This document shows, one piece after another, positions 1 through 10,831 of a stretch of DNA of 46,567 nucleotides. A model generated the notes under the pieces. It ran no database searches. It was not told the DNA's origin and saw nothing but the letters and a program-made list of their open reading frames with translations. Position 1 is the stretch's first letter; the number at the start of each line of letters is the position of its first letter. Made by a program: the position numbers and the translations under genes. Source of the DNA: Gnetum montanum (lineage: Eukaryota > Streptophyta > Gnetopsida > Gnetales > Gnetaceae); the NCBI GenBank assembly GCA_015680685.1, contig MNCI01002855.1, positions 156,048-202,614 on the forward strand. Direction: 5' to 3'.

Positions 1-313
1 GAAGTGGGAATGGATACTGATGCTAGGATACTTAGAACTTAGTTAGTGAATAGTTAATGGAAATTAGTTATTTAGTTCTCTTCACCCTTCCCTACTAGCG
101 TAGGCATTAAAAAGATAAAAGATATAAAAATCACATACCTGAAACTTACTTAACCATACAACCGTGACAATACAAGTTTGGGAGGACAACAATTGATTAA
201 CCTTAAGTGTTCCATTTGGGCGCGTAAGCACTTAGTCCTTGGAGTTCGACCAGATCGCATGTGAAATGCTCGTATTCGTATGGTTGAGTGTAGGGGTACC
301 TCTCCATTCATCA
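1..313 (+). mobile_element. Family A 5' LTR, 3' part only
   Basis: This is the downstream part of the left LTR of element A; the rest lies left of the window. It matches 5911-6229 closely over its whole length. It ends in TTCATCA at 307-313, and a primer binding site follows after one base, which fixes the LTR edge and the plus orientation. Differences from the right LTR include substitutions and a 4-base indel near 168, so the insertion is not recent. Confidence 0.9.
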
Positions 314-314
314 T

Positions 315-332
315 TGGCACCATTGCCAGGGA
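315..332 (+). promoter_or_regulatory. Primer binding site, tRNA-Asp type (family A)
   Basis: TGGCACCATTGCCAGGGA begins two bases after the LTR end. It matches the complement of the 3' end of plant tRNA-Asp with a few transition-type changes. tRNA-Asp priming is typical of Athila/Tat-type plant Ty3/gypsy elements. The site confirms that the element reads left to right. Confidence 0.8.
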
Positions 333-430
333 CTTAGTTATTTGTGCACTACGTAGAACATAGGAGATCATCCATAGCATTGGGAAGCTTAAACAAACCC
401 TTAGGGTTGATTAAAAGAAAAATAAAGATA

Positions 431-3416
431 ATGGTAGATAGCACACCGAACAAGACTAAAATGTATTCTTCTTTGCACAAAAGCACTTCACCACCTAGGA
501 GGAACACTAGAGATAGTCGGCGGCACAACACACATAACCAAAATCCGCCAGTTCCTCAACAATTCTGAGTGGTATATATTCATCACGATGAATATGTACC
601 TAACTTTACCTTTATCCTCCATCAAGATGAGCAACTACGTTGGAGAAATTTGGAGGGTAACATAGTGTTGCCTCTAGACCGAGTAGTCCCTAACATGCTC
701 CTTCGTGCTCTTGCATGAATAGGCATGTCACAATTGTATGCAGAGTACATTGCATGCGAGTATGACACAAAGGATTACCATCCCACAGAAGTGCAATGTC
801 AATGGGACTTGTGGCAGGAGAGGTACCACAAATCTTTGAAAGGCAAAGGACCCCATAATGCTTCACCCATCATAAGCAAAATTAAGGGTGGTGAACCTAT
901 TTCAATAGGTCCCCCACAAAACGATGTTTCCCCTCCTAACGATGGTGAGTAGGTGGTGTATTAGAACCTTCACTCCACAATTCACAATCCTAGTTCTAAT
1001 CCCCATGAACGCTAAGTGTTCAACGAGGGAACACGAACACATGATAAGGGTGAGCATTCTGATCATCATCATGATCGGAGCCGGGACCACCAAAGAGAAG
1101 GTAGGAAACATCGTCATGGTGATGGTTCTCCTTCTTCTTCATCTTCATCGTCACATTCACCCTCTCCTTCAGTATCAAGATGCAGTCATAAGGAGCCTAA
1201 CCATAAGGATAAGGGTAAATAGAGTGAGAAACCTCGATGAGAGAGTCGAGAGCGAGGACAAGGGCACTCTAGAGAATCATGACATGGAAGAAGGAAAAGT
1301 AGGGAACCACATAGACATCATAGATGCTATGAGAGAAATGACCATGAAGAACCCCTACTTGCAACCTGAAGCATGTTAGACATCACGAAGGCCATTAGAA
1401 TTCCTACAAAGCACCAAAAAGATAGCAGGATCAAGAAATTAGGCATGAATAATATCCCATGATTTGAGGGAGGATACAATGTTGATCCTCAAAACCACTT
1501 ATAGGCATTTCACAATGCATGTGCCNAATCAACTCTACCATCTCATAGATGGACTTAGGCACGAAACCAGGAGAACCCTTGGAATGTATGCCCAAGGAAG
1601 ATTATCTGAGCTTAGGTCCCATCAAATTCATAGATTTTTGGAGTAAGTAGCTAAGGAAGAAAGACAGCTACGCAAGAGAGAAAGCATGGAAGAGTACAAC
1701 TACGATCCTTCCCTACAAAAAAGGGGAGTAAGATTCTGTGAGGAGGAGGATGAGTCACCACTCGAAGAGATGGTGAATAGGAAAACCTTACCGCTCCAAA
1801 AATTAACAATAGAAGTGTCGGCAAAGGTAGATCAAATGTGGGACTCCTTAGATAATAGATCTAAAACCGTTCTAAAAATCGTAGAGAAGTCTAAGGAGTG
1901 TAGTGACCATGATAAAAAGAAAAAGAGGGATTTGGACCATGCACATAACAAAGGTAGGGGTAAAATGACCATCACCAAAGAGGTTGTGGATTCTGATAAA
2001 GACAATGACGGTGGATGTGAGCTATGCCAGTATGACCATCCTAAGGGATGTTGCCCAGTCATCTCACATATACAAGAGTCTGGGGTGTATGCACTTAACC
2101 CACAACTTAACAAATAGCAAGCACCCTGAAGGTTACCTTATCCCCAAGGTAACTCGAGGCAGTTCCACCAACCATTAACGTATTATCCAAGTGGAACTCT
2201 GCCACAACCTATTGAGCAACACTAGTAGTGGCAATACCCACAGTCATGGGGGATGCCACCACCAAGGCAATGATACCCTTACCGACAACCGGATCCATAT
2301 GGCTATTACGTGCAACAGCCAATCTTTTCACGTGACTCTATTGGTTACGTGACTCCACAATGTCACTACCAAGCTCAGGAGTATTATAGGACTCCTTCTC
2401 CTAGGAGAGACATACCACACGCATACCATCCTCCAAATCCATCTGCCACTCTCACACCGATAGCTCTGTTACCACCCGCTCTAGCGATGCAAGGGGAGCT
2501 CCCCACTCAACCGCAGCAATGCAATGCTATCAGAGCTGTAAACCTTCAACCCATTGCTGGTTCTGACAACTGCACAAAGAGAATACATTTCTTTAGAACC
2601 AACAGTCCAAACAAGCTCTCACAACCACAAGCAGTTGAGCCTCCAAATGCTTCTCCATCCAATAAGGCTTCTGAGCTTCCTTCAAACTAAAAATAGAGCT
2701 CAACGCATACAGTAATGTTAACACATACCATCACTGACTGGATCAAGGAGGGCCACCTTCCCAAAAAATTCTTTGATCTTGGAAGTCCCTTAATTTATCT
2801 CCAAGTCACTGGGAGTGAACCACGTAAAGCTCTTCTAAACTCAGGTTCCATATTCAACTTAATATCACAACAGATGTATAAAGCCTAGAACCTGCCTTCA
2901 CTAAAAAAGAGCAATATTCTCTTAGAGCTAGCTGACTAGCCCATCACTGTTCCCTTGGGACTAGTGGAGGACGTCATTACCACTATGTGTGGTTGGTCAT
3001 ACCTAGCTGATTTCCTAGTAATACAAGTAGACAATGACAAAGGGGACTTCCCAATAATAATGGGAAGGGCATGGCTAAGTACCATAAATGCATGCTTAGG
3101 AATCTATGATCTTTCCCTGGAAATATCTAAGGAAAACACTTTTGGAAAGATCGAGAAGAAGAAAGTTCCATGCATCACATACAGTGATATAGGGTGTGAT
3201 GGCATACAGGAATGCTCAACATTGCCTTCATGCAACTGGTGTGCACAAGAAATTAACATACAAAAATTCCTGTATGTAGCAACCACACAACAAAAAGACA
3301 CCCCGTGGTTGATAGTTGATCCAAAGAGCAACTTACCAACATGCATGGGGCTAACTGGGGGAACAACTTGCGCTCACGATGAAAGTATAAATACACTAGA
3401 ACAAGAGCATCGCTAA
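431..3416 (+). pseudogene. Family A gag-protease, broken
   Basis: This is a decayed retrotransposon gag-protease reading frame split by several stops and frameshifts. The likely start is the ATG at 431 (MVDSTPNKTKMYSS). Pieces in order are: an N-terminal part; a Ser/Arg/His-rich stretch at about 1016-1222; a charged helical segment at 1686-2117 with a Cys/His cluster (CELCQYDHPKGCC) that may be a nucleocapsid-like knuckle; a Pro/Gln/Tyr-rich stretch at 2170-2690; and an aspartic protease domain at about 2740-3110. The protease active site reads LNSGSIFNLIS near 2834-2866, so the catalytic Asp is Asn. The C-terminal protease hallmark IIMGRAWLSTI is at about 3055-3087. One N lies at 1526. RT, RNase H and integrase are not found downstream. 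The protease resembles Athila/Tat elements; the lineage is inferred. Confidence 0.75.
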
Positions 3417-5438
3417 CTTCCAACCCTTAACCTGAAAACATCAATTGGGAGAAGTTGGGCACTTCTAAAAAATTCAAACAAGTGCTCATTATTTTAGATC
3501 TCTCCCTTTCAATTCAGTCATGGGGGAGATGGCCACCTATGTTGATCAATCAAGGCCCTCAGTTCCTTTTTAAGTTTTTGTTTTACACATTTTTGTTTTG
3601 CCAATTTCTTTAACTTTTCTTGTTTTTTGTTTTGTAACATCATTCATACTTATTCATTTATTTGTGTATTTATTTATTTTTGTTTTCATTTTGTTAAGTT
3701 TGTCGCTTAATAAGTGCTTCGAAGATAGTATGAACTATATTCCATTGATTGCTAATGTTTGGTTTTTACCTTTCAGTTATGATGTTGATACTTCGATATA
3801 GTTCTTTTGATATAATAGGCAATGAGTCCATGTCATCCATGCATCCATGAATTTCTATGGTCTCTCTTGGCTTGGAACTATACAGTCCCTTTTTCAATAA
3901 TAAGAACTATCAACGAATCGGTGGCTGGGCATTTCTCAAACTAAGGAAGGACTCAAGGACTGAAAAGGATGTGACTTCAAGGGAACTTGATGCATTTGTG
4001 CTGCCATTCTCTTGGGTGCTTGGATGTTTTCTTCTTGAGTTTTCCCTACCATTCTGACGATTGCTCCATTATCGAGAAGCTAAGCTAATAAAAATAATAA
4101 TAAGTCTTTGCATGGTGTTTTTCTCATGCAAAACACAAAAAACAAAAGAAGAGAAAAAAATAGTGGGAATTCAAAGCACACCCCTTAGACAAAATAATCA
4201 TATGGGCTATAAGAACTAGTTATGGAACTGACTAAAAATGCTCCCTCTAACTAAGGCCCTTCCTCACTTCCTACTTTTTCCTCTTTCGTTTCATCAGAAT
4301 GGTGGTGACTCTTTAGTGGAAGCATTCTTGTTACTTCAAGCGGATGGATGGGCCAAATGTATTAATGCAAAGTCACTGGATGTGGATTGTTTGAGGCTAG
4401 ATTTGGAATGAGATCTACTAAGTCACATTAACCATTAACACACAAGGGGATGTACACCACCTTGTTTTTGAGACTCCATTCCACTCTCTTCTTTCCATCC
4501 TTCTTTCTACATTTTTCACCTCATTTTCAGTTTTATCAAACGTCCATATTTTGGTTGATGCATTTTTTTCTTTTTGGTAAACTCTTGTGGTTAAGACTTT
4601 AACTCTTGTCTCCAAATGACATTCCTAGAGCCTACGGACTCTTTGAATATGGGATTTTCAGGGCATTAAGGGCATGAGCCTGCTTTGGGGAGGACCCACT
4701 AGCATTCCTATTTGGTACATCTATTAATTTCTTTCCCTTAAACATTTCCTCAATCACCATTTATTTTGTTCATCTCCATCTTTGACATACATTTTATCGG
4801 TGCAACCATTGTTTCTTTTTCTCCATCTTTTCTATTCCTTATCTTTTCCATTCTCTTGCTACCAGAGGATCGCTCTCAGTCATGGGGGTCTTGGTCCAAT
4901 TTTTTCAATTTTCTCCTAACCCCTACACCTAGAGTGGTCACCTGTATTATATCTCTCGATCTACATTAGCCATATCACAACTCAACCAATGGACCTTACA
5001 CTGAGGCAAGATATTAACTGCATTGTGATTCATTTACCCTTACTAATATCATACTGTGTTGTGTGTGCAGATGGTAATCATACAACAACGGATTGGATTT
5101 GGAGGGAACACTTGGAATGGACTGGTGCTGAAGTAGCTATGCAAGGAACAAGATTGATGACGTGCTTATGGATGGACAGCGAAAAGCACAATCTTGGCGT
5201 CAGCAGCAACATACTTCTTATTTTTCTCTCTCTCTTCTCTCTTCTCTCTCAACTACCAAAGAAGGCTAGATGTCAAATGTGTATAGTGTTCACTCTTGTT
5301 GTCATGAACACTAAATTTTGTCATGTATTGTAATGATGATACATTCACATGTCATCCCATCTACCATTAGTATCATTCAAGTCAATAATCCCATACCTTC
5401 CCAATATTTTGTAAGGAACTCGAGGATGAGTTTTCATT
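3417..5438 (+). other. Family A internal region without recognisable coding
   Basis: About 2 kb lies between the protease and the 3' LTR, where an autonomous element would carry RT, RNase H and integrase or extra genes. I find no RT (YxDD), RNase H or integrase motifs in any frame. The DNA is T-rich with short open frames only; the longest, at 4989-5333, matches nothing I recognise. Two copies of the 12-mer CAGTCATGGGGG lie here (3515, 4877). The absence suggests a non-autonomous element. Confidence 0.6.
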
Positions 5439-5450
5439 CAGTCATGGGGG
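5439..5450 (+). promoter_or_regulatory. Polypurine-tract-like site before the 3' LTR (family A)
   Basis: CAGTCATGGGGG is followed by TA and then the LTR start TGATGGG at 5453. Its position fits the plus-strand primer of reverse transcription. The same 12-mer occurs at 2241-2252, 3515-3526 and 4877-4888 in the same element. Confidence 0.6.
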
Positions 5451-5452
5451 TA

Positions 5453-6229
5453 TGATGGGCCACGATATCACATACGCGATATCGCAGCCTGCCGTCATGT
5501 CTATAAATAAGAGGTGGCTTTCCCTTATTCAATCATCTAAAATTAGTCCCTTAGCCAAACTATAGCAGTTTTACCATTCCAGAGTTAGAATAATTTCCAT
5601 GTGCCCGCAATAGGAGTCTCAAAGTGAACGGATCTTTATTCGAGCAAATTGTACCTGAGCACACATTTGTGTACAGTAATAAAGATAAACTTTTTGATAA
5701 ACCTTGCAGCACATGGACTAAGCTAAATAGGATTTAATTACCATTAAATGTTTAAATGCTTTTTTAGATAATTAATCTCTCTCAACCCTTGACTCTCCTA
5801 GTTAAGTGCATTCAATATGACTGCTTCGAGCATGTTTGTAATGCTTGGTAACCCAGTAATGAGTAGCGTTTGGTAATCCCAATAGCGTTGCACTAGTTTA
5901 AGGTGTGTACAGGAAGTGGGAACGGATACTGATGCTAGGATACTTAGAACTTAGTTAGTGAATAGTTAATGAAAATTAGTTATTTAGTTCTCTTCACCCT
6001 TCCCTACTAGCATAGGCATTAAAAAGATAAAAGATATAAAAATCACATACCTCAAACTTACTTAACCATACAACCGTGACAATACAAGTAAGTTTGGAAG
6101 GACAACGATTGATTAACCTTAAGTGTTCCATTTGGGTGCATAAGTACTTAGTCCTTGGAGTTCAACTGGATCGCGCGTGAAACGCTCGTATTCGTATGGT
6201 TGAGTGTATAGGTACCTCGCCACTCATCA
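5453..6229 (+). mobile_element. Family A 3' LTR (777 bp)
   Basis: The LTR starts TGATGGGCC and ends CACTCATCA. Its distal part is repeated at 1-313. A TATA box, CTATAAATAAG, sits at 5501-5511 only about 48 bases from the LTR start, so U3 is short; it carries two palindromic GATATC motifs. A reversed, longer version is the solo LTR at 35348-36227, and another begins at 46387. The right flank is family B sequence starting ATAGG, which is uninterrupted in B copy 2 at 28627-28631. Confidence 0.92.
5501..5511 (+). promoter_or_regulatory. TATA box of the family A LTR
   Basis: CTATAAATAAG lies downstream of two GATATC palindromes in U3. The same box occurs inverted in the solo LTR at 36067-36077. 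Transcription would run left to right here. Confidence 0.7.
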
Positions 6230-6234
6230 ATAGG

Positions 6235-6725
6235 AATTAAGCTCAACACTCCTGTAGTTCTGTGATGAGGTGATCAAGGTTGACCTTAAGAAGGGTTAGG
6301 TCATTACTGCACCAATGTTTATCACAATTCACATTGGGAAATGAAAAATCTGAAGGATGCATGTTAATGATGGGGCGGCAACCAACATCATCCCATACAT
6401 CATCATCGATAAGCTAGGTCTTGCTAACTAAATCAAACCCATGAAGATAACATGCCTAAAGTCCTTCAATGGATCATGCATTGTTGTAAGCGGAATGGTC
6501 ACGAGAACCTTCGCGGTAGGGGAGCAATTCCCCACCATTGTAGAGTTCATCGTAATTGAAGAGATGCTCGGATTCAACTTGATCTTGGGTAGGTCATGGT
6601 TGGCCTAACTGTGGGCCATCTCTTCTCCTATTCACCAAGAAATCCACCTTCCATACAGAGGTGGTGAGGTTATCATTTATAGTGACAATGCAACCCCTCT
6701 AGCCATCAACAATATAGACTCAGAA
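6235..6725 (+). pseudogene. Family B protease fragment, copy 1
   Basis: This is a retrotransposon aspartic protease in one main plus frame with a few stops. The active-site region reads VNDGAATNIIPYIIIDKLG near 6363-6420, and the C-terminal signature NLILGRSWLA is at about 6575-6605. A conserved stretch ending SDNATPLAINNIDSE precedes a stop near 6726. The active-site context (DGA-[AT]-x-N-I-I-P) matches the Asp-x-Gly motif of plant Ty3/gypsy proteases. It is cut at the left by element A. It is the same protein as in copy 2 at 28640-29120. Confidence 0.75.
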
Positions 6726-7092
6726 TAAGGGTTAAAGGTGGAGTTCTCCTATGACGTGCCTCCCATAAAGGACAAGGGTGAAACATGTGAGGCAAACTAA
6801 CCTGAGGGACCAAAGGGAGCCAACGACCTCCTGGAGGATGCTTTGTGGGCAAAATTACCCTTCGACATAGTTTATGAAGGTCAAGGCGAGTACTGCATAG
6901 TACCATCTAAGCCCTACACACTGCCTAACCCACATTGGATTAGGAAGCAACTACACAACTAAGGCACCTCCTTAGTCCAACATGCGCTAGGTTCCTTCTT
7001 GCTCTTCACTTCTACACACCTTGCTTGCTTGCATCTTGTTTGTGCATTTATGTTTAGCTTGGTTGTTTGCATTTTGCATTGTTTACTTTGTT

Positions 7093-7847
7093 ATGGATTT
7101 ATTTTCTTTGTTTGTGAGTTTTTGATTAGTTTACGCGTATGCTTGTTTAGTTTACTCTTTAGCAGTTATTGGCCTATGCATGAAAAACATGAAAATACAT
7201 AAAAATTATAAAAACTAAAACTACAAAAAAGCATGGCCCACCATGGCCTAAAACTAGCAATCNTTGATGTGAGATGGCATGTAATGACTATGTTTGCTAT
7301 ATGGAGTATGCAACTTTTACGATTATTTGTTATGTGTTTATTGTGTTGATGTTGTGATGGATTGTTGTACTAAGTTATGATTACACAATGACATGATTGT
7401 GTGATGGTAAGATGGCTAGGCCATTTTGCAAAGAGGGTCGATGCTAGTTTAAGGCCATTCTAGGCCACGATGATAGTTTTAGGCCATTTTGGGCCACGTG
7501 TGTTGGTAGTTCTAGGCCATGTTGGGCCCTAGTGGTAGTTTAAGGCATTTTCAAGCCATGCAATAGAAGGAAAAGTGTTGCCAGTTTTATGCTGTGGTGG
7601 ACCATGCAATGCCAATTTAGGGCAATGGAAAGTCATGTGCTAGTTTAAGGCCTTTTTGGGCCATGTGATGCAAGGGAGATTGCTAGTTTTAGGCCATGGT
7701 GGGCCATGCTTTTTTGTAGTTTTAGTTTTTATAATTTTTATGTATTTTCATGTTTTTCATGCATAGGCCAATAACTGCTAAAGAGTAAACTAAACAAGCA
7801 TACGCGTAAACTAATCAAAAACTCACAAACAAAGAAAATAAATCCAT
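7093..7847. repeat. Perfect 170-bp inverted repeat bounded by N bases
   Basis: The left arm (7093-7262) and right arm (7678-7847) are exact reverse complements by eye. Each arm directly abuts a single N (7263, 7848). The part between the N bases (7264-7847) matches B copy 2 positions 30061 back to about 29487 in reverse orientation, and copy 2 sequence 30062-30456 is missing here. This fits one contig placed backwards with its 170-bp overlap left in place, more than a biological palindrome. The inverted part also holds the GGCC-rich minisatellite. Confidence 0.85.
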
Positions 7848-7848
7848 N

Positions 7849-10831
7849 TGTCCACAATGGCCCATGCGAGTGGCTCCATCGAAAATGTAGAAGATGAAGC
7901 CTCTCCTAAGGGGGTGATAATCTGCCTCTCCAAAGAGCCACTCACCACGATATGACAAGTGAACAACTTGTAGGCTCATCTCTTACTAGTTGCCTCAAGG
8001 AACATCTCAAGGCAACAACGTTCAATAGACTCCTCCTTATACCACTTAAGGTATGCATCTCACTCATGCTTATAGTGGTGCTTATGGTTCTTTTGGGTCT
8101 ACCCCCACCTATACACATTTGTACTATAGCTTTTCTAGTCTTGGTTCTTTTGGGTGAGTAGATCCATCTGGAGTTGCTACTTCATAATCTCTTGGGTTAC
8201 CTCATTTTTACCCTGGATGGCTGACCAGTACCTAGCATAGTCTATCTCCACAGTCCACCAGGTATTGTCTCCCTATGAACAAGCTACTAAAAAGTCATAA
8301 TGGAACTGAAGGTCCCCTATCTTTGTGTCTTGGCTTGTCACCCTCTCTTGGAGCTTGTGAACGCACTTCCATAGGTGCTCATTTGAATGCCTACACAGCC
8401 ATAACACTTTTTCACAGGAAAGAACGCATTTACTCAGTGGCTCATATATATGACAAGGCACCTACTTCACTTTAGGAGAGGACTCAGGGATGATGTCCAC
8501 TTTGGCCATCCTGCTTAGATCCTAGTGAAGCTGAGAACCTATTAGCATACAATAAGCAAATTAACTTTAGCCACAAACTAAGCTTTTGATCAGTAAGGCA
8601 TAAAAGCAAAGCAAAATCAAACACATACCAAGCTTAGGATTGGTCTGCTATAGGTGGTCAACTATGTCTTCATTGATTCCTTCCATGAAGGTAAACTTGT
8701 TGAGCATGTCTACCCACGACTTCATGTGGTAGGTAGACATCTACTCACTAGCAAGCACATCTGAGATTGTAACACAACAATGCACTTTGCAACAACTAAA
8801 TAGCCAAAGATTCTAGAGCAAAAGAGCAATAATAGATGACAATTTAAGGCACCTACCTAACAAGCCCTTAGGTGCAAGAGCAAGGGGGTCACCTAGCTAC
8901 AAGCTATCAAAAAGGTGGTCAAAATCACCCCCATTAGGGTGGAATAACCCCTCCTCCTCCAACTATTGGAGGGTCTATATGGACTTGCGTAGTTCCTCCT
9001 CACATGCTTCTCCCTCCTTAGCTTGAGGAGGGGCCTCCTTTGCTAATTCTTCCACTGCTGCTTTGTAGCCCTCTCTCCTAATTTTGACAATTTAAAATAT
9101 AACGCCTTAGCACATATTAGTCACATTAGCACATTAATATAACATAGTAGAAAAACATAAAAATATAAACATGAAAAATTACAAAAAATGGATGCATCTG
9201 ATAAAGTACGTATACTAACCTATAACCTTTGTGTGTAAACCATGAAGCTTGAGGTGGATTTTCTTACCACTTGCTTTTCCAACCTCAGGAGCAACCTCCT
9301 CTGCAAGGCATGGCCTCTTGATCTTCACCTTGGATAATCTCATTGTCTCTATAATATAGCAATTTGCCTTGTTCACGTCCCCAGTTCCAATTGGGGGACC
9401 CTTGCCTGCGATGTCATGTGAATATGACTCATCGATCCCCTTTAGGGGGTCTTGCGCATGAGTCGTCATGAACATATGCTTAACCCAAGGCTTTGACAAC
9501 TACTCACGGTTCTATATGACCCATCACTAATTATCACGTACTAGTAAGAGCTTCGCAAACCTTTGCAAATACCTTGTGAAGAATGCAAAGTATACGTGAG
9601 ACTTGGCCTGGAGGTTGAAGCGTAGCTTGGTGATCTCTTCATGCAAGCCAATGGCAATGTAGGAGGCCCAATTGAATCTCATGCCCTCTTGCAGCACCTC
9701 TCTCACCACCTGTGCTTGCTCCACCCCAAGGATTTTTCCTTGGAAGAGCAACTTCGAGAAGGCATGAGCGTAGAATAAAGGGTAGAGCTCCTAGACCTCA
9801 AGCACAAGCACATCTTTAATTGGGATGCCCTTGTGAGATCGAGTGGCCCCCAACTAGTCCTTAGTCTCTCCTTTATGGTCTAGCTCCCTATTGGCCTTAT
9901 CAATGACCAATGGGCCATCAGTGGGGAGGCCAAAGAGGTTAGCAAATAAGGCCTCATTGAGGTCTATAACTACCCTCACATTGCATACTTAGGTGACAAG
10001 ATGTCAGACGTCACTGCTGAAGGAGTCTATGATGGTGACCATTTCAACCATTGGAATGCTTGGGCTAAGGGCCAAGAAAAGGTCCATCAACCTAGCACGT
10101 GTGAGCCTACTGGTCAACTCATCTGAGGCCTAGTGGCACAACCAATGCTATGCACCTTCTACATCACCATATTTCACGATGAGGATGGCCTCAGTGCAGC
10201 ATATGGTGACCATCATCACCTTCTTGAAGTAATTGCCGCTGCAATAAAGGCAAAAACAATGTTAACACCATGTAAGGGCAAATCAACAAGCATATGTGAG
10301 CAAGCATAAGAACTAAACAGTAAATGCTTACATGATACAAATGGAGTGTGGGATGGAGGTGGTGGTATAAGCATCTTCTCGATATTAATCTCACCACTAG
10401 CCCATTCCTCATCTAGCCAATCATGGATCTTGCACTGCTCGAATGCCCTTAGGTACTACGTAGGGTAGGACCCTAGATCAACTCCCACCTACTCAAATAT
10501 AGCCTCCTGAAAGGTTGGGCTAGACGACATTACCTCTATGACAGTATGAGTCAAGGCAACAGCATCCCTCTCATTGTGTAGACCTTGCTTGTCAACTATG
10601 AATCTGACAACAAGCATGACCAGTTAGCAACTTAGCGTGAGCCAATAGTAAAGAACATGACGCAAAAAACCATAAGAGTACTCACCCTCCGACATAGTAT
10701 ATAGTTCTAGGTGGGTTTTGAAACAAAGTGTGCATGCACAGAGCAATAAAGAGGATGTTGCTCTTGTTGTAATAAGAGAACTCAGGCATTTGCCAAATCC
10801 TGAATAAAGGTCAAGTGCTCTTGGAACCTTC
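7849..10831 (-). pseudogene. Family B antisense spliced gene, copy 1 (partial)
   Basis: This is the minus-strand gene with introns described at 30145-33791, opposite to the element's gag-protease. Shared splice junctions here include donor G|GTGAGT at 10686/10685, acceptor TTGTCAG at 10604 with the exon starting at 10603 (82-bp intron), donor GTAAGC after 10332, and acceptor TTGCAG before 10238 (93-bp intron). Exon text includes HLELYTMSEGE, AFEQCKIHDW, FNWASYIAIGLHEEI and LQERVTSQDTKIG. Several stops replace Gln or Trp codons, so it is probably inactive. It starts within the phosphatase-like exon because the copy is truncated at 10831. Its last exon is absent because of the 7848 gap. Function unknown. 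Confidence 0.7.

Larger units (their letters stand above)
6230..10831 (+). mobile_element. Family B element, copy 1 (5' part off-window, 3' end truncated)
   Basis: This stretch is homologous to 28627-33480 (copy 2), apart from the disturbed interval 7264-7848. Element A separates it from its upstream half, which must lie left of the window. It holds the protease end of gag-pro on plus and the antisense spliced gene on minus. Homology stops at about 10831, where unrelated AT-rich DNA begins. No LTR is visible for this copy. Confidence 0.85.

Noticed and set aside
1016-1222. Ser/Arg-rich splicing-factor-like protein
   Set aside because: It is a low-complexity stretch inside the broken gag of element A, in one of two overlapping frames, with no RNA-recognition domain.
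4989-5333. 114-residue open frame as a gene
   Set aside because: It starts within non-coding 3' sequence of element A, matches no family I know, and contains low-complexity TCTCTC-type sequence.
7093-7847. A biological hairpin-forming or MITE-like inverted repeat
   Set aside because: The arms are exactly identical and both touch N bases, and copy 2 shows the colinear order, so an assembly error explains it better.
9215-9751. Two separate small minus-strand genes
   Set aside because: They are pieces of one long exon of the antisense family B gene split by stops; the same text in copy 2 (31827-32883) shows they belong together.
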